A stretch of DNA of 60,000 nucleotides. Origin: Lineus longissimus. Lineage: Eukaryota; Nemertea; Pilidiophora; Heteronemertea; Lineidae. The first letter of the stretch is position 1. The number at the start of each line of letters is the position of its first letter. Below, one piece after another: positions 38,201-51,200 of this stretch. The translations under genes and the position numbers were made by a program. Below the pieces are notes generated by a model. The model did no database searches. It was not told the origin of the DNA and saw only the letters and a program-made list of their open reading frames with translations. The DNA lies in contig NC_088312.1 of the NCBI RefSeq assembly GCF_910592395.1, positions 10,728,001 to 10,788,000 of the forward strand. Reading direction: 5' to 3'.

Positions 38201-41200
38201 CCGATTCACAACCCCACGCAGTATTTGATGCGTCGCGGTCAAACATTGACAATTGAACTGCTAAAAGGCTTAAAAATCAATTGTTGTCTTGCCTCGTGTA
38301 CTCCGAGTTATTTCATTCAGTTCTGTTATTTATGACCTTAATTATCAAGCTTTACGGTCTGTTTCAGGATCGTTCAATTAATTTGATGGATGATAATATG
38401 AAGCCGAGATACGAAAACTGTTATAGATGAACTCTTCAGCAATCTTTTTTTAATTAATCCATGTATTATATACCGTTCTAGTCTACACTTTAATCTTTCC
38501 AATAATAAATAATTAAAACATTAACTGTTGTTGATGTTGTTTATTCCTTGAAAGCTTTTGCAACCCACGTGGATACAGCGTCCCTAACGAAACCCAACGG
38601 GATTCAACCAAATCGCGACATAGTGGGTGTACATGAAGGAGCCACGTCGGGAGGCATCAACGGTATTGCAGCTTATATGTCTGGTCAGATAGAGGTGGAT
38701 GTAATGTGTAGTTGTTGCTTAATATGTATAATCTCGTCGACCCTCAAACTGATAAACCCCAATTCCATTCGGCTTGTTTGGAAATCTGAAATGTCTCCTA
38801 AACGCCTTGCTTCCAAAGCCGCGGGTTCAAAATGACTCCACGACGAATGGGGCAGCAAAATACAATCATGTACACGTATACATATTCTGGACGCAAACGT
38901 AGGCTGTGTGGTACCGGAGATTGACCAAAATACCCCGCGTCTTAATCAGGGCGTCGTAGCTCATCAACCCGAATTCTATCAAAAGGTTCGGATGCTCTCT
39001 TTCTGTGAAGCTCATACCTCGCCCGTGAATGAGGTTTCCCAGTAAAATTTCGCTGGAACGTAAATGAGGTCTATCCGGTAAAACCGCGCCTGTGAATTTC
39101 TAGTGAATGACTATCATCCGAAACGTTTTTTCTTCAAACATCTGAATCAATCACTGAGATATGAATCATAGCATGTATTAATGCATGTGTCCTGCATCTC
39201 CGTGCTTGCCTCGATGCCTCTGCATAAATTAATTGTTCCATACCTCATTGTTAGCCTTATAAATAAGATCATCCGGGATGTACTCATAAAGCCGCACGCA
39301 AATGTAAAGAATAATTGACGAATGCAACAGATGCCATCATCAGACGGTGTTTATCACGTGGTTTCCAAGTATAGGACATGCGCAATATATGCAGGTCAGA
39401 CATCACGTTTGTCCCATTAAAGGTGTGTCCGCTTGCCGTAAATATCTCTGACTCCTTCGTTTATTTTTCGTCGCACCAAGGAGTAAGGTGTTAGGATACA
39501 CTTCGGGGCAACGGGAGATCGAACAAAGATGCTCTTTCGAGAGATTTGCGTTTGCGGTAAGTGTTTTCTTTTGATGCTACTATGACATGCATTGTACCTT
39601 GACACTGGTGACACTGCCTAGTGATGCAGCTGTTCAGTTCGTTATTAATGCCCTAGGAAAAGATGGTGATAGGAATAATCCACACGTGCATTTCGTATAC
39701 ATGCATGTATATCGGTGTCAATGATGTTTTCATGTTTTCGTGTTTACATTTGTCACTTTCTTATTGTTTCTCCCGCCAGCAGTAGAATGATAGAAATAAC
39801 ATCGTCAATGTAGTATAGACGTCTCAGAATAAATCACACTTTTTCAATAACTCTCAAACATCATTTTCACCATTTAACCGCTTTCAAGGGTATCTGAAAT
39901 CAACACTTCTTGTTCCCTATATGATGTCTTCGCTCACTTTACGCTGAAAAAAGAGGCTGGCATCGCCTCTTCAGGTGCCGATTTTAACTGAATTTGCAAG
40001 AAAATTGAGTAAGAACGCTGAAAGAATGATTTCCTGCCATCTATTTCGCAATTGCAATGTATTGTATATGTATTCTTTCACCGATTTCGGCTGCCCGTTA
40101 TCTTAGATATACATTGTACATGAAGGTTTGAAGGTTTGATTACATTCATTTTATCGAAATGTAAATTGCGATCTTCTTATAGTGTGAAGATTCTTGCAGA
40201 GAGCTCGTTGACATTAATATGCGAAAGCTTTAGATCCTGACAATGTGATTTGAGGCAGAAAACAAAAAACACTTTAGTTTAACAGCTTCTTGCAAAGCTC
40301 TATTCCGCCGACGAAGTTATCGATTGCTCACTGCGCTATTACATTGTACTTTGTAAACCGCACTTGACGGCCATACTGCCAACTCAGTTATTGTCTCAAA
40401 ACTACGAAAAAGGAGATTTCTTTAACCATTAAAAGAAAAATTGAGATCAAAGACTCCAAATGGTCGCAAATGATCGATTGGAAAATGCATAATCATCGCA
40501 GATTTCTCTTCATAAAATCATAACAACAGTATACCGACTGGTCGATGTCACCGAATTTACCGTCGTCGCCGGACTTGTGGTAAACAGCGTCCATATCCAT
40601 GACAACGCGTACATAGACGTTGGATCGATATGCCTTCCCTTGGTATTGACAGAAATTTGGAATCCATGGCAACCGAAGACGCTAACCTCTTCAGCCTCGC
40701 CTGCCCCGCCCGACGAACATTTTAGTCATGTGGATGGCAAGCCAATGCCAGATATATCATAGACAAATTGATTACCGAAAACCGAAGCGCATCGCAGATG
40801 ACGAGCGTTTTTTGAGGTTTTATACACTGTCCAACATTTGTAGGCGTCTGTATCCACTTTCAAACCGAGGTTCTGTGAACGTCTTTAAGGGTTGCCATAG
40901 GCGTGTAGCAAGGATCACCAAAGTATCACCAGAGTGGGATCGTTTTCCTAAAATTCGGGGGCCTTCGTGGTCAAGTTTGACAGCCTAAAGGGTGATATTT
41001 CAACAATTTTTCCCAATGGAGAGATGTGTTACGCATTATCTGGTAAACATCGTAAGGGGAAGAAATTTGTACGTGTAGAATCTCAAAAGAATGAATTCTT
41101 CTTCGAGCAGCGCGGGTAACATTTTAACGGAAGAGCCAGGCAAATTCGCATCGCACATGCATCGAGATTGGGAGCCGCGCTCGAACCACACTGAACCGTC

Positions 41201-43199
41201 TCTTCCCGCTTTAAACTCATTGGAACTTGCCTTTTACTCGGTACATTTAATGATAATTGAAGTTGATTCGTGAACAAATATCAATTAGATCATATCAATA
41301 GCATGATAGCATCGGATGAGTGAATCGCCAACAAAACAAGTCCCGTCGTGCTTCGGGGATATAATTTATTGTACATGTAATTGTTTAAACACGCTACACT
41401 GATGAGTGCCACATGCAATTCTGCAGGCGAATTCCTACCTGTTTGTATATTTCCATGACCTTCAAGAATTTTGTATAAAATGTTCAAATCCCTTTGACTC
41501 TTTCGCCAGTCTCCTTTATTCAATCATTACGGAGCCAAGGGCGCGGGACGGAGGGTCAAGGTTATCTGGACTACAAGTTCCATGGTCCAGTTTGTTGACA
41601 CAATGTTTATTTATGTTCAGAATAAATATCCGGTTTGTCGTTGTAGCAAACCATTGGCATTAACACCAGGTCGAAGGCACTTGAGATTCCATGTTGAGTA
41701 ATGCTCAAATGCATTACAAACCATGCACGTGACCTGATAACTTTCGCAAGGTAAAAAAGTAAGGCTCCTACCAATAGTGCACCAGAGAAGACTAGTCTTC
41801 ATCTAACGGGGAGATGAAAGTCATATAGCATTTTTTCTGATTTCGACAAACCGAAGTGTTCTTTTACATCATTTATGGTGGTAGCAAATTGAGCATCACC
41901 CCTACATGATGTACCTGATTGGGAACTAAGTGTTTTCTTATGGACACCCCGTATGGCTCAACTTCGAAATATCCTGATTGCAGATCATGTAGATCGATAT
42001 TGCACACGCCCTGGTTGGTGAGGCTGCATCCATTATGTCATTTCCTCATTGATAAACAATGGGGACTATGATTGTCATGTTATAGCAGTTAAGATGAAAC
42101 CCCTACGGATAACAGGACACACCCAAACCACAAATTCTTAAAATAAGCAGGATTGAGGCTGATCAAACTTATTTTATTGCGAGGATACATATTATAGCAT
42201 AATATGTATAATCCACATGACGTCCTCGGAACGCATTTCCAGAACATCTGCCGGTTTATTGTACCAGCCTGCGTGCATGAGTTTATATACATGTATACAC
42301 GCATAGGCCTACATAGTTTAATGTACATTCATTTCAAATAAAACGAATATAAAATTCTTTGCATGATTTTAACAGTCCGTAGTACAATGTGAATTACAGC
42401 AGCCTTCCACCACAGGCCTGCGTTCATCATTTTCCGAGATGTTAAAACTGATCTGATACAGGCCTATCTGAATGACTGGGCTGGACGATCCCTGCGCGGA
42501 TTAACAGTTAGTACAATCTGTGATCTCTAAGAATAACTACATAAACAGTGATAGTTTGCCGTCCTACATTACATTGCAGTGACTGCATATGTCGCTGGAT
42601 GCAGCACGCGTGATTGGATATAAAGCGCTTTGAAAATAACGACGGCGATTTAACTATCGTCACAGCCTGCACATAGCCATTATTATGACATTTCTGGGAT
42701 GGACGCGATGTACATGTATACCTGGCTGAGTGTGACACTTAAATTCCATTTTATAGAATAAACCACATATTATACGCCCAGTTCCTGACAACGCCCTTAG
42801 AAGAAGTATGTCACCAGACAATGAGTTTAGCTCGGGCATCGTCTCGGCTACGCTCAATTGTCATAGCACATCTTCTTTGAAACATCGCATGCCTTGTCGG
42901 CTCTTTCTTTTCGATGCATCAGATTGGATGAACTGGCGTGGCTTTAAAGGCAGTATGCTGTCTCTTTACAGTCCACACTGAATGAGACTTGAAACAGAGA
43001 TTATCTGTGCCTGAGTTTATATGCCAGGTCAGGCTAAAGATCCAACACAGGGTTAATATCATGAATGCGTAACCTGATGTGGGCTGTGGCAAAGATCCGA
43101 AACTGTACCATTGATAACTAAATGATGATGATTACCGTTGCACACAGGGAGAATCTACGGATATAAATTTGTCAGTATCCTTTAGATATCAGGAGATAT
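35291..43199. other. 3' flank of the channel gene and intergenic sequence
   Basis: Apart from the foldback element at 36366-36764, nothing coding or repetitive is recognised. The long frames inside that element are mirror images created by its palindromic arms. The unseen start-codon exon of the gene at 48167 could lie here. Confidence 0.45.
36366..36764. mobile_element. foldback element, 387 bp, 6-bp target duplication
   Basis: The element body 36372-36758 begins AGGAAGTGACTA and ends in the inverse TAGTCACTTCCT. It is flanked by the direct repeat ATATTA (36366-36371 and 36759-36764). The two arms, each about 185 bp, are almost perfect inverted copies meeting near 36565. Within each arm the words CCTGTTTGG and TTGGCAAG recur in both orientations. 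There is no coding capacity. A second, partial copy lies at 58361. Confidence 0.88.
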
Positions 43200-43291
43200 C
43201 AAAAGGATATGGACAAGGATGAGGCCAAGAATAAGGATAGAGATACGGGGATGAATAAGGACAATGATGAGGATAATGATAATGATTACGA
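43200..43291. repeat. degenerate AAGGAT/GATAAT tract
   Basis: A purine-rich tract built from AAGGAY, GATGAG and GATAAT hexamers. Confidence 0.8.
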
Positions 43292-43359
43292 TACATATAA
43301 AATGATACACAGAGATGTATAATGTAGATATCCAGTTGATATCCAAAGTTGGATGTCTT

Positions 43360-43584
43360 TTAAAGGGGGACTATAGGCAGGAGCAGAGGGGCTTATTTAG
43401 CCATCTTCAGGTGACTATATACACATGCAGTAAGGGCTGTGGATCACGTTAGATTCAGCACTAAATGTATTCCTTGTACAAGCGTGAATAGTTTTGACGT
43501 ACTGTGAGATGAGAGAGACCCCTATTGGCGACTTCTTGTAATTTTATCTTGCCTACCTAGCTATTGCCTTTAGAGTCCCTTTAA
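43360..43584. mobile_element. MITE flanked by TTAA
   Basis: TTAA at 43360-43363 and 43581-43584 flank a body of 217 bp with ends AGGGGGACTATAGGCA and, inverted, AGGGACTCTAAAGGCA. TTAA duplications are typical of piggyBac- and Kolobok-type elements. There is no coding capacity. Confidence 0.75.
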
Positions 43585-44208
43585 GTGATTGGATACGTCG
43601 GGTGGCCCGCAAGTAGTACACTGAGTTTTAGGGAGCAAGAACCCAAGATATCATAATTTTCATGCCGTCATAGATTTAGGTGGAAAAAGAATAATTACCA
43701 AAAAGTTGAGGTAATGTGGAAATTGCATTTAATAGCCAACTGAAGGTTAAACAAATGATTTACTCGACACTAACTTTTTACTGAAATAGGGCCTATTTTG
43801 ATATTGTAATTTCCAATATGCACTGCTATTATCCCGTCAAAAATGTAACTGTTAACATATTTGGGTGGTAACCAGTTATATATATGATTTGCTTACATTA
43901 GAAATAATCGACGAGTATTGCATTTCTCATCAGAGGGAGCAATGTACAATCAGGAAATTAGGCGTACGTGCTAAAATTGACGGCCCCTAAAGATTTCCGT
44001 TTATACTTGTACCGCTAGCTGCAGCTATGACTGTTCCGTCTGTGTTATCGTATGAGGAGAGAAGGACAAACCTGATGCATGTAATGCACTGTATGAAGGT
44101 TCGTTGGGAAATAGAATTTATAACGAACGCTTTCTTCAACGTCTGAGAAAGTATCAGTTTCTCGGCTGTTGTTTCTTCGTACATTTCTCGTACATGAGGG
44201 TTTCACAA

Positions 44209-44575
44209 TAGCATTCCGCGAAGTTACTATTTATAGCTCGCAAGGTCATTTGCATAAGATATTGATGACGTTTTAGTCACGTGACAGTCGGACATCGACA
44301 CTTATTTCTACGCATTTGAGCTTATTTCAAAGTCAATTATCTTTGACCCTGCATTGTTTTTAGCATGAATGATACCATAGAGTTAGAGAGAGAAATATTC
44401 GGAACAATTATGTAGTATTTCCAACACTCGGACATGTGCCAGATTGAATCTAACTGCCCTAGTTAGAAAGCCTGAATCCATTACGAAACCGCATGTTAGT
44501 TCGACATTGCCTGTAATTCAGCGATGGGGAAATAGAGGGCAGCAGCTGCAGTGACGTCATCTTCGCGGAATGCTA
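44209..44575. mobile_element. TA-flanked MITE, copy 1 (363 bp)
   Basis: The body 44211-44573 has terminal inverted repeats GCATTCCGCGAAG and CTTCGCGGAATGC, flanked by TA on each side. It contains a CACGTGAC motif. It is the same length as, and nearly identical to, the copy at 47652-48014 in the same orientation. TA duplication suggests mobilisation by a Tc1/mariner-type transposase. A C14 run follows at 44621-44634. Confidence 0.88.
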
Positions 44576-44634
44576 TTGACATGGAGCTAGTTAACGTCAT
44601 ACAGAGAACAAATAGGCGAACCCCCCCCCCCCCC

Positions 44635-46339
44635 ACTTTCCTTGCTGCTGAAACCTAGATCGTCCCATATGGAGGTAATGTTGTAAAGCTTCTGTATTGC
44701 CAGAGGCATTTTTTCAAGTTGGTCAATTCTTAACAACACAATCGGAGTGAGCCGCATATGTTGCTCGCCGAGGTATGGAAATGAGAAGCGCGGATGTTAC
44801 CTCCCGTTGTCATGGCAACTGTGTGTTTATTGTTTGGCTTGTCGATATTGTGGGAACGACCAGACAGTAAATGTTGCTCAATATTAGTTGTTAGGTTCAA
44901 AGCTTTTTCAGGCTTATTATAAACCGAGAGAAGCGGAATGCGGAATCGCGAGATGCCAACCTCGGTGAGAGTACCATGCGCCACAGGATGTATTGCAAAT
45001 ATGGGACCTGAAAAGGCGAACATTCATGAGAACGAGGCTGTAGTAGGGAGCTATCCTTGTTTTGAATGGCCCATTGAAATAGACTCCGCTCTGCGATGTG
45101 TGGAATTTAACCTAACTTATAGGCCAGTTCTTCGATGGCTTACTGGACTTTGCGCAACGAAACGAAACGAGCGAAATGGAGGAGCGACCATTATATTTTA
45201 CCCCGGTACGTCAAGTTCGATACATGGTGTCAGTCACCAGTATGGATGTGTTTTCCATTATGAATACGTGTTTTTAAAAATCAAAATCATGAATTTCCTT
45301 TCCATTAGAAGAAAACGATGACGACGTTTCAGTTTAGGAGCCTAAGTTTTGTGGTCCCAATGGCCAAATTAACCCCTCGTTGGCTGATAAGTCGATTCAC
45401 CGGTCACAAATGGTCGAAAATGACCCCCCAAAACTTCAGACCCCCAACCTGGTAATTATCACGGTCAGCCCACAACAAAATTTCTATGGTTTGAAGATCT
45501 AACCCCGGGCTGTATTATCTGCCGGAAATTGATTTTCATCGGCATGTCTGGGAAAAATCTATGGGGCGCTAAACTTGACCAATTCAACTTTTTAATGCAT
45601 TAGCAATTTGATAATAAATGTAGTGTGTACCCATAACCGCGTGAGGTCTGGACTTAAAACTTTGTTTACAAATTCACACCAAATTTCGTTTCAAAATTAT
45701 TCTTTGTTTGGCACCAGGGGGCGTAATGCAAAAAAACATGAAACAGACGATACGGCCTGTAGTTTTGTTGATACGAATCGTTTCCTGTATGGCCGTTACA
45801 AGCTGTTGTCTGAATATGATGTGAACCTGTTTACCGTTCAATGCTGCTCCCTGTGACGCTGTACCCGCAAATGTTCAATGAAAAAATGCTGATAATGACT
45901 TACACGGCTTGTTCGCATCGTAAACATAGTGGTACCCGGGTAAACTGTCTTTGCGTTTGGCCTAATTTTACAACGATTACTCCCCATGTAACCACGATCT
46001 AGGATGGACAGGCTGTGTATTATTAATAGGAAAGTCAGCTAGGGACCGTTGCGTAGAATACTTTTTTGGCGAAATATTGCGCAAAGTCCAGTAAACCAGT
46101 TTCGATGGTCCGACTATCCCGCGCTATTTTTAGGGATGACCAGACGTTCACCAAGTGCATGCCCTGTGTTATCGGTCAATCATGTGTATGGTGACTTGTG
46201 CCGGCAGGCGTAACGGGAAAATAATCTTGATACATGTAGCATCCTGAACCTCGTGGTATTATACTCACAGTATATCTTGATAACTTGCAAAAACCTTTGT
46301 GGTCAAGATGAACATGCAGTTGCATGTAACCTTTGTATT
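44635..46339. other. no gene seen
   Basis: A 127-codon plus-strand frame at 44938-45321 overlaps an antisense frame. It has no recognisable domain and no convincing splice context, and I do not accept it as a gene. Confidence 0.4.
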
Positions 46340-47259
46340 GTCTTCGGCGGTATACAGTAATAAAGGTACAGGAAAAAAAGGTACAGGAAAAAAAGGTACG
46401 GAAATAAAGGTACAGGAAATAAAAGTACAGGAAATAAAAGTACTGGAAATAAAGGTACCGGAAAAAAAGGTACTGGAAATAAAGGTACACAAAATGGCAT
46501 AAATAGGTAAAAAAGTACACAATTTTTTTAGAATTTTTTTTAGAATCTTATGTTCTTCAACTGGTTCAGATTCGGCCTATGCCTTTTTCGTTTCTTGCCC
46601 ATTTTCCTTCTTCTGTGACTAAGGTGGTGCCTTAAAATAGTTTAATACATTGCGGACAATTTTGTTATGGAAGAAGTTGGGGGAGCTGACCTTTTTTAAC
46701 TGCATTCATGTTCTTTTAAATTTTAAAATACTCGTGTCATATTCTTACCAGGGGTGGATCCAGGATCTTGGGAATGCGGGTTGGGTGGGGGGGGGGGCGC
46801 ATCTGGCATCCTACCTTGCATTTCACATTAAGATTTTCGCCAATTTCCCTATATAGCTTGTGTTTGGTCTTAAATCTAATAATTTGTCTGTTAAGACCTA
46901 ATTGGCCAGGCAAATTCTCAATTGGGTCCAGTTCTATGATGAATGTTAATTGATTAATTGCAATTTAATGAGTTATATAGGGAAATTGGCGAAAATCTTA
47001 ATGTGAAATGCAGGGAAGGATGCCAGATGCGCCCCCCCCCCCACCCCCACCCCATTCCCAAAATTCTAAAAAAATTGTGTACTTTTTTACCTTTATATTT
47101 ATGCCATTTTGTGTACCTTTATTTCCAGTACCTTTTTTCCGGTACCTTTATTTCCAGTACTTTTATTTCCTGTACTTTTATTTCCTGTACCTTTATTTCC
47201 GTACCTTTTTTCCTGTACCTTTTTTTCCTGTACCTTTATTACCTAGAACCGTCTTCGGC
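46340..47259. mobile_element. foldback element with minisatellite arms and 9-bp target duplication
   Basis: The direct repeat GTCTTCGGC at 46340-46348 and 47251-47259 brackets a body of about 902 bp. Each outer arm is an array of about ten 15-16-bp units of the type GGTACAGGAAATAAA (left, about 46361-46495; right, inverted, about 47095-47245). Inner arms at about 46768-46860 and 46975-47060 are also inverted copies containing GCGCATCTGGCATCCT. An unpaired stretch of about 230 bp in the left arm (46540-46768) suggests a later insertion or loss. Inverted repeats built from short tandem units with 9-bp duplications are known from Drosophila FB elements, and 9-bp duplications from Mutator-like elements. 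Open frames through the arms encode only monotonous repeats and are not genes. Confidence 0.85.
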
Positions 47260-47649
47260 ACTACTATCATCGAATGGCGAAATGAACAGCAGCATCAGAA
47301 ATGGTGATTGTCATGGTCCAGGGAAGTAGAAAATCTTATGGCAGAAAATAATGATTAATCATCTCGCGATTTCACGATTTCTCATCTCGCGGTTTATAAT
47401 AAGTCCTTTTTTCATGTTCGTATACTCCTCGTTTGTTGAATCCTAAATTTAGCCAAAAGAGAAGGCGGATTTGTAAGAGTTAAACCAGGTAGAGGCTGTG
47501 GCCCTACTTCGTCATATGATAAATGTTCAGGTTTTATTCCCAAAAATGAAAACTATATACTCTGCACATGTTTTCTTTTACAAGATAAGTAGTTGAGATA
47601 ACTGAAGTGCATCACTAATTGATATGCGACGGAACAGGCGTTTGCTTAA

Positions 47650-48016
47650 TAGTCTTCCGCGACGTTACTATATATAGCTCACAAGGTCATTTGAATAAGA
47701 TATTGATGACGTTTTAGTCACGTGACAGTCGGACATCGACACTTATTTCTACGCATTTGAGCTTATTTCAAAGTCAATTATCTTTGACCCTGCATTGTTT
47801 TTAGCATGAATGATACCATAGAGTCAGAGAGAGAAATATTCAGAACAATTATGTAGTATTTCCAACACTCGGACATGTGCCAGATTGAATCTAACTGCCC
47901 TAGTTAGAAAGCCTGAATCCATTACGAAACCGCATGTTTGTCCGACATTGCCTGTAATTCAGCGATGGGGAAATAGAGGGCAGCAGCCTCAGTGACCTCA
48001 TTATCGCGGAATGCTA
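47650..48016. mobile_element. TA-flanked MITE, copy 2 (363 bp)
   Basis: The body 47652-48014 ends in CGCGGAATGC with TA on both sides; the left end (GTCTTCCGCG) is slightly diverged from copy 1. It matches 44211-44573 almost base for base, with no net indel. It lies about 150 bp upstream of the first visible exon of the secreted-protein gene. Confidence 0.88.
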
Positions 48017-48166
48017 TTGGGAGTAACACTGAAATGCGAATGTGTCATCATGATAGTATCATTTGAACCTAGAAAATTGACGTTGGTTGCATCATGAAAA
48101 AGCCACACATCGTCACAATGTAGTTTTTCCGGGTACCTTATTCGCCCATTATTTTATTCTTTTCAG

Positions 48167-48214
48167 TTTGCTTGGCGATGGTTCTGTCTCTGGCTACAGC
48201 TGTCGATCCGAACG
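48167..48214 (+). CDS. secreted protein exon A (end of signal peptide)
   Basis: The acceptor reads TTTTCAG|TTTGC and the donor AACG|GTAAAG; 48 nt, phase 1 to phase 1. The frame needed by later exons reads CLAMVLSLATAVDPN, a hydrophobic core with a likely cleavage after ATA. The internal ATG at 48178 could be a start in a short transcript, but the hydrophobic stretch would then be only 8-9 residues, so an upstream exon is more likely. Confidence 0.7.
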
Positions 48215-51200
48215 GTAAAGTTATAATCTCTTTGCTTACTTGTTGGTAGAAGAATTGTGAACAACTTCTCACTCGATGATTTGATCAAATACTTTAGTTG
48301 ATGTTGGACCGTTTGTTATATGATGCCATGGAGTTTAGGAATTACCGAACTGGATTCGGTATTGTTTGTCTCACCAAACACTTCCGTATTTCTCCTGAAA
48401 TTCAATACTCCTATAATCTTCCTAAAAGCAAGAAGCATAGGGCCTACCTTAGGCATGACGTCACTTATTCTGTACAAAAAACAACAACATGTTGGCTATC
48501 AATAATTCGTCTCTCTAATTTCTCTTCCAGCGAGGGACTGGACGAGCGGTAAGTTACTAGCACTCTATCCTCATCATCGTTGTCGTCGTCGACTCAATCT
48601 TTCGGCCACTCAGAAGCATCATATTTCGTCACGCGCAAGAGGAGTCAGCCGCTCCGACATGACGTCATGTTGTACACTTAAGTTCGTGAAGAAAATATGA
48701 GTGCAGGGTCTGATACGCAAATATTTTAAGAGATGATAACTTACCAAAACCAATCTTCAAAAGGTTTAGACAGGGCCAATCTACGCCGATAGGCGTCTCT
48801 ACTCTCGCACAGTGCATGGCATGCCGATCCACCACCGTTGTGCGTATATCGATCCTTCAAGGATGAAAGGAGGAGACTTTAGGACTGATATTCACCGCCG
48901 AAAAGTCGGCATGCGTGCATGAGTACTATTAACGATATAACACATGAAGACGACTTTAAATGGAGACCACTATCCCCCCCCCCCCCCCAGCGCCTCCTGC
49001 CTATACTAGACATGCTTTTACTGTTCTCTCTTCTCGTTTTCAGTGTACTGTAGTCCGACGGGGTTAGAGGCAGCGATCAAGAAAAAGTAAATATCATGCT
49101 TTCTTGTAAAAAAAACCATCAGTTTTTTATAACAATGCACACTGAAAAACTTAACGAGTCATACTTGCAGCAACACCATCAACATTTCTAAAAATACAAT
49201 GAAGTATTTTTGGTTTTTTTCATCAAAATTAAAGAAACTGAACAAGGACCACATCACTCAATTGAAAAGTATCAACCCGGAGAAAATTTATGCGACGTTT
49301 GAAGTTACGGCGTCAGGTTAAAAGTACTTGAATCGCAAACGCAAGAATGGCGCAAGAACGGAAGATGGCCGAATGTCATCCTAGTGATTGCGACACCATG
49401 AAATACATTATGTTACATGTACATTTATGAAAAACATTATGTTGATAACGCGATATCTATACTGAAATACCAATACTGACATGGCGGACCGGTGTAATGT
49501 TTTTGAGTGTTTCTATTTTTGAGTGTTTCCCCTCATTGTTTGGGAACGCTAAAAGATAGATTGACAAGTTTTTCTGTGTTTCCCCCTATTGAAAAGTCAT
49601 GGTCTCTCTAGCTGCCTATTGTTTGGAAACACTGACACATGGGAAACAACCACAGATGTTACACCGGCCAGATAACCATAAGGATTTTTTCGATTTCTTT
49701 TCAGGGATAATGCGAAGTCGGTGACGGAGTATGAAAGGTAAGACCTCCAATTTTGAATATCTGTGATCCCTGCAAAAATTATTCACGATTTTATGTCCAT
49801 AGACGAAAATATTTACACGTACATGTATCTATATAGTTTCACTGATCTATAAAGACCGTTGTAGAAGTAGAAAATGTCGCCTGGAAAAGGTGTCGGGCCT
49901 TATTGTGGACTGACGGGTTATGGTATATGTTCTATAGAGGCCAGTGTAGAAGTTTAAAGCAAATGTCCTATAGGGTAAAATGTCCGACGAACAAAGGATT
50001 TTTTATGTGCTTTAATATCTGCTCAACTATTGACAATCCGGGCCTCTGTTAAACTATAAACCATAATCACTAAGAACACAATAGGACCGGACACTCTTTC
50101 CAGGGGGGGGGGCATTTTCTACTTTACACCGGTTTTTAAAAAATTCAAGCTACATGTAGTTATCATCCAGTATGTAGACGTTGAATGCATTTCAACGTGT
50201 TTAATAAGGATCATTGGTTGGCGACACCAAGTTGTCCAATGGGGCGTCATAGTCCGTCTTGGCCCGATTCAATTCGTAGTGAGGTCTTACATTTAGATGC
50301 ATACATTGAGATTATTGTGATAATATTTTCAGAGCCTTGAAACAATGGAACAATACGGACGCGCCCCTGAAAACTGACGTAGCAAAAATGATAAAGGCTA
50401 AAGATTTAAAAACATTCGCCGTTGATAAATTCGCTAAAATTCCAATGGCCTGCCTGCTGAGGCTACCGGTAGGTATATTTTGCGACAAAATTAGAAAAAG
50501 GAACCTTTACCGTCATCCATAAAAGGTGCTACAGAGAATGTGGGTGGTATGAGAGGCTCCTTTTACGTAAAACAGAAATCAGATTCAGCTCTCAGCAACG
50601 ATGACAAAGCCTTTGAGTATCATGTCGGAACTGAATAAGATCAACGCAGACAGTCGTCCTGCGTTTTGACATCGATGGAAAGTTGGAGTTGCTGTGCGTC
50701 TTTTTGACTTGTTTAACAAGAAAACAAAAGTGAATTAGACGGTTCCCCTGAATATCACAAGTGCGTTTTGCCAAAATTACCTGACTTGCCTCATTTCATA
50801 TAGACTTAGCCTCAAGCTAACACGTCGCCTATGCCGCGTCCATCCGGACACACGCCAATGGAAACGCTGCCATATTGATGGTGCCCATACGGATATTTCG
50901 TTTTTTGCCATTCTAAAGATTTACAAAACAGTTCAAACATCATCACTGAAAATCCATTCGATTCTTAGTTTTTAGTTTTTTCTTTTTATCCTATTCTTTT
51001 GCCGGTGTCATTGATTTCTTGTAACATTGCGCAAAACGGGAATTAAAGAAGTGCTGTTGCTGTAACCGTAGACATATACACTGAACTATAACTGAAAGTA
51101 GTTGCGAGATAGTCCCCTCAACGAAAACTTTTCGGAAGTATGGGGCACGATCCATGAGATAATTCGTCAGTATTGGCGCATCAGAATGCATGGACGCGGC

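Noticed and set aside
44938-45321. 127-codon plus-strand frame
   Set aside because: Overlaps an antisense frame, no recognised motif and no convincing acceptor or promoter; could not be tied to the downstream gene.
46299-46502. Open frames encoding GTGKKGTE/IKVQEIKV-type repeats, and mirror frames at 47008-47307
   Set aside because: They are translations of the 15-16-bp minisatellite arms of a foldback element, open in several frames on both strands.
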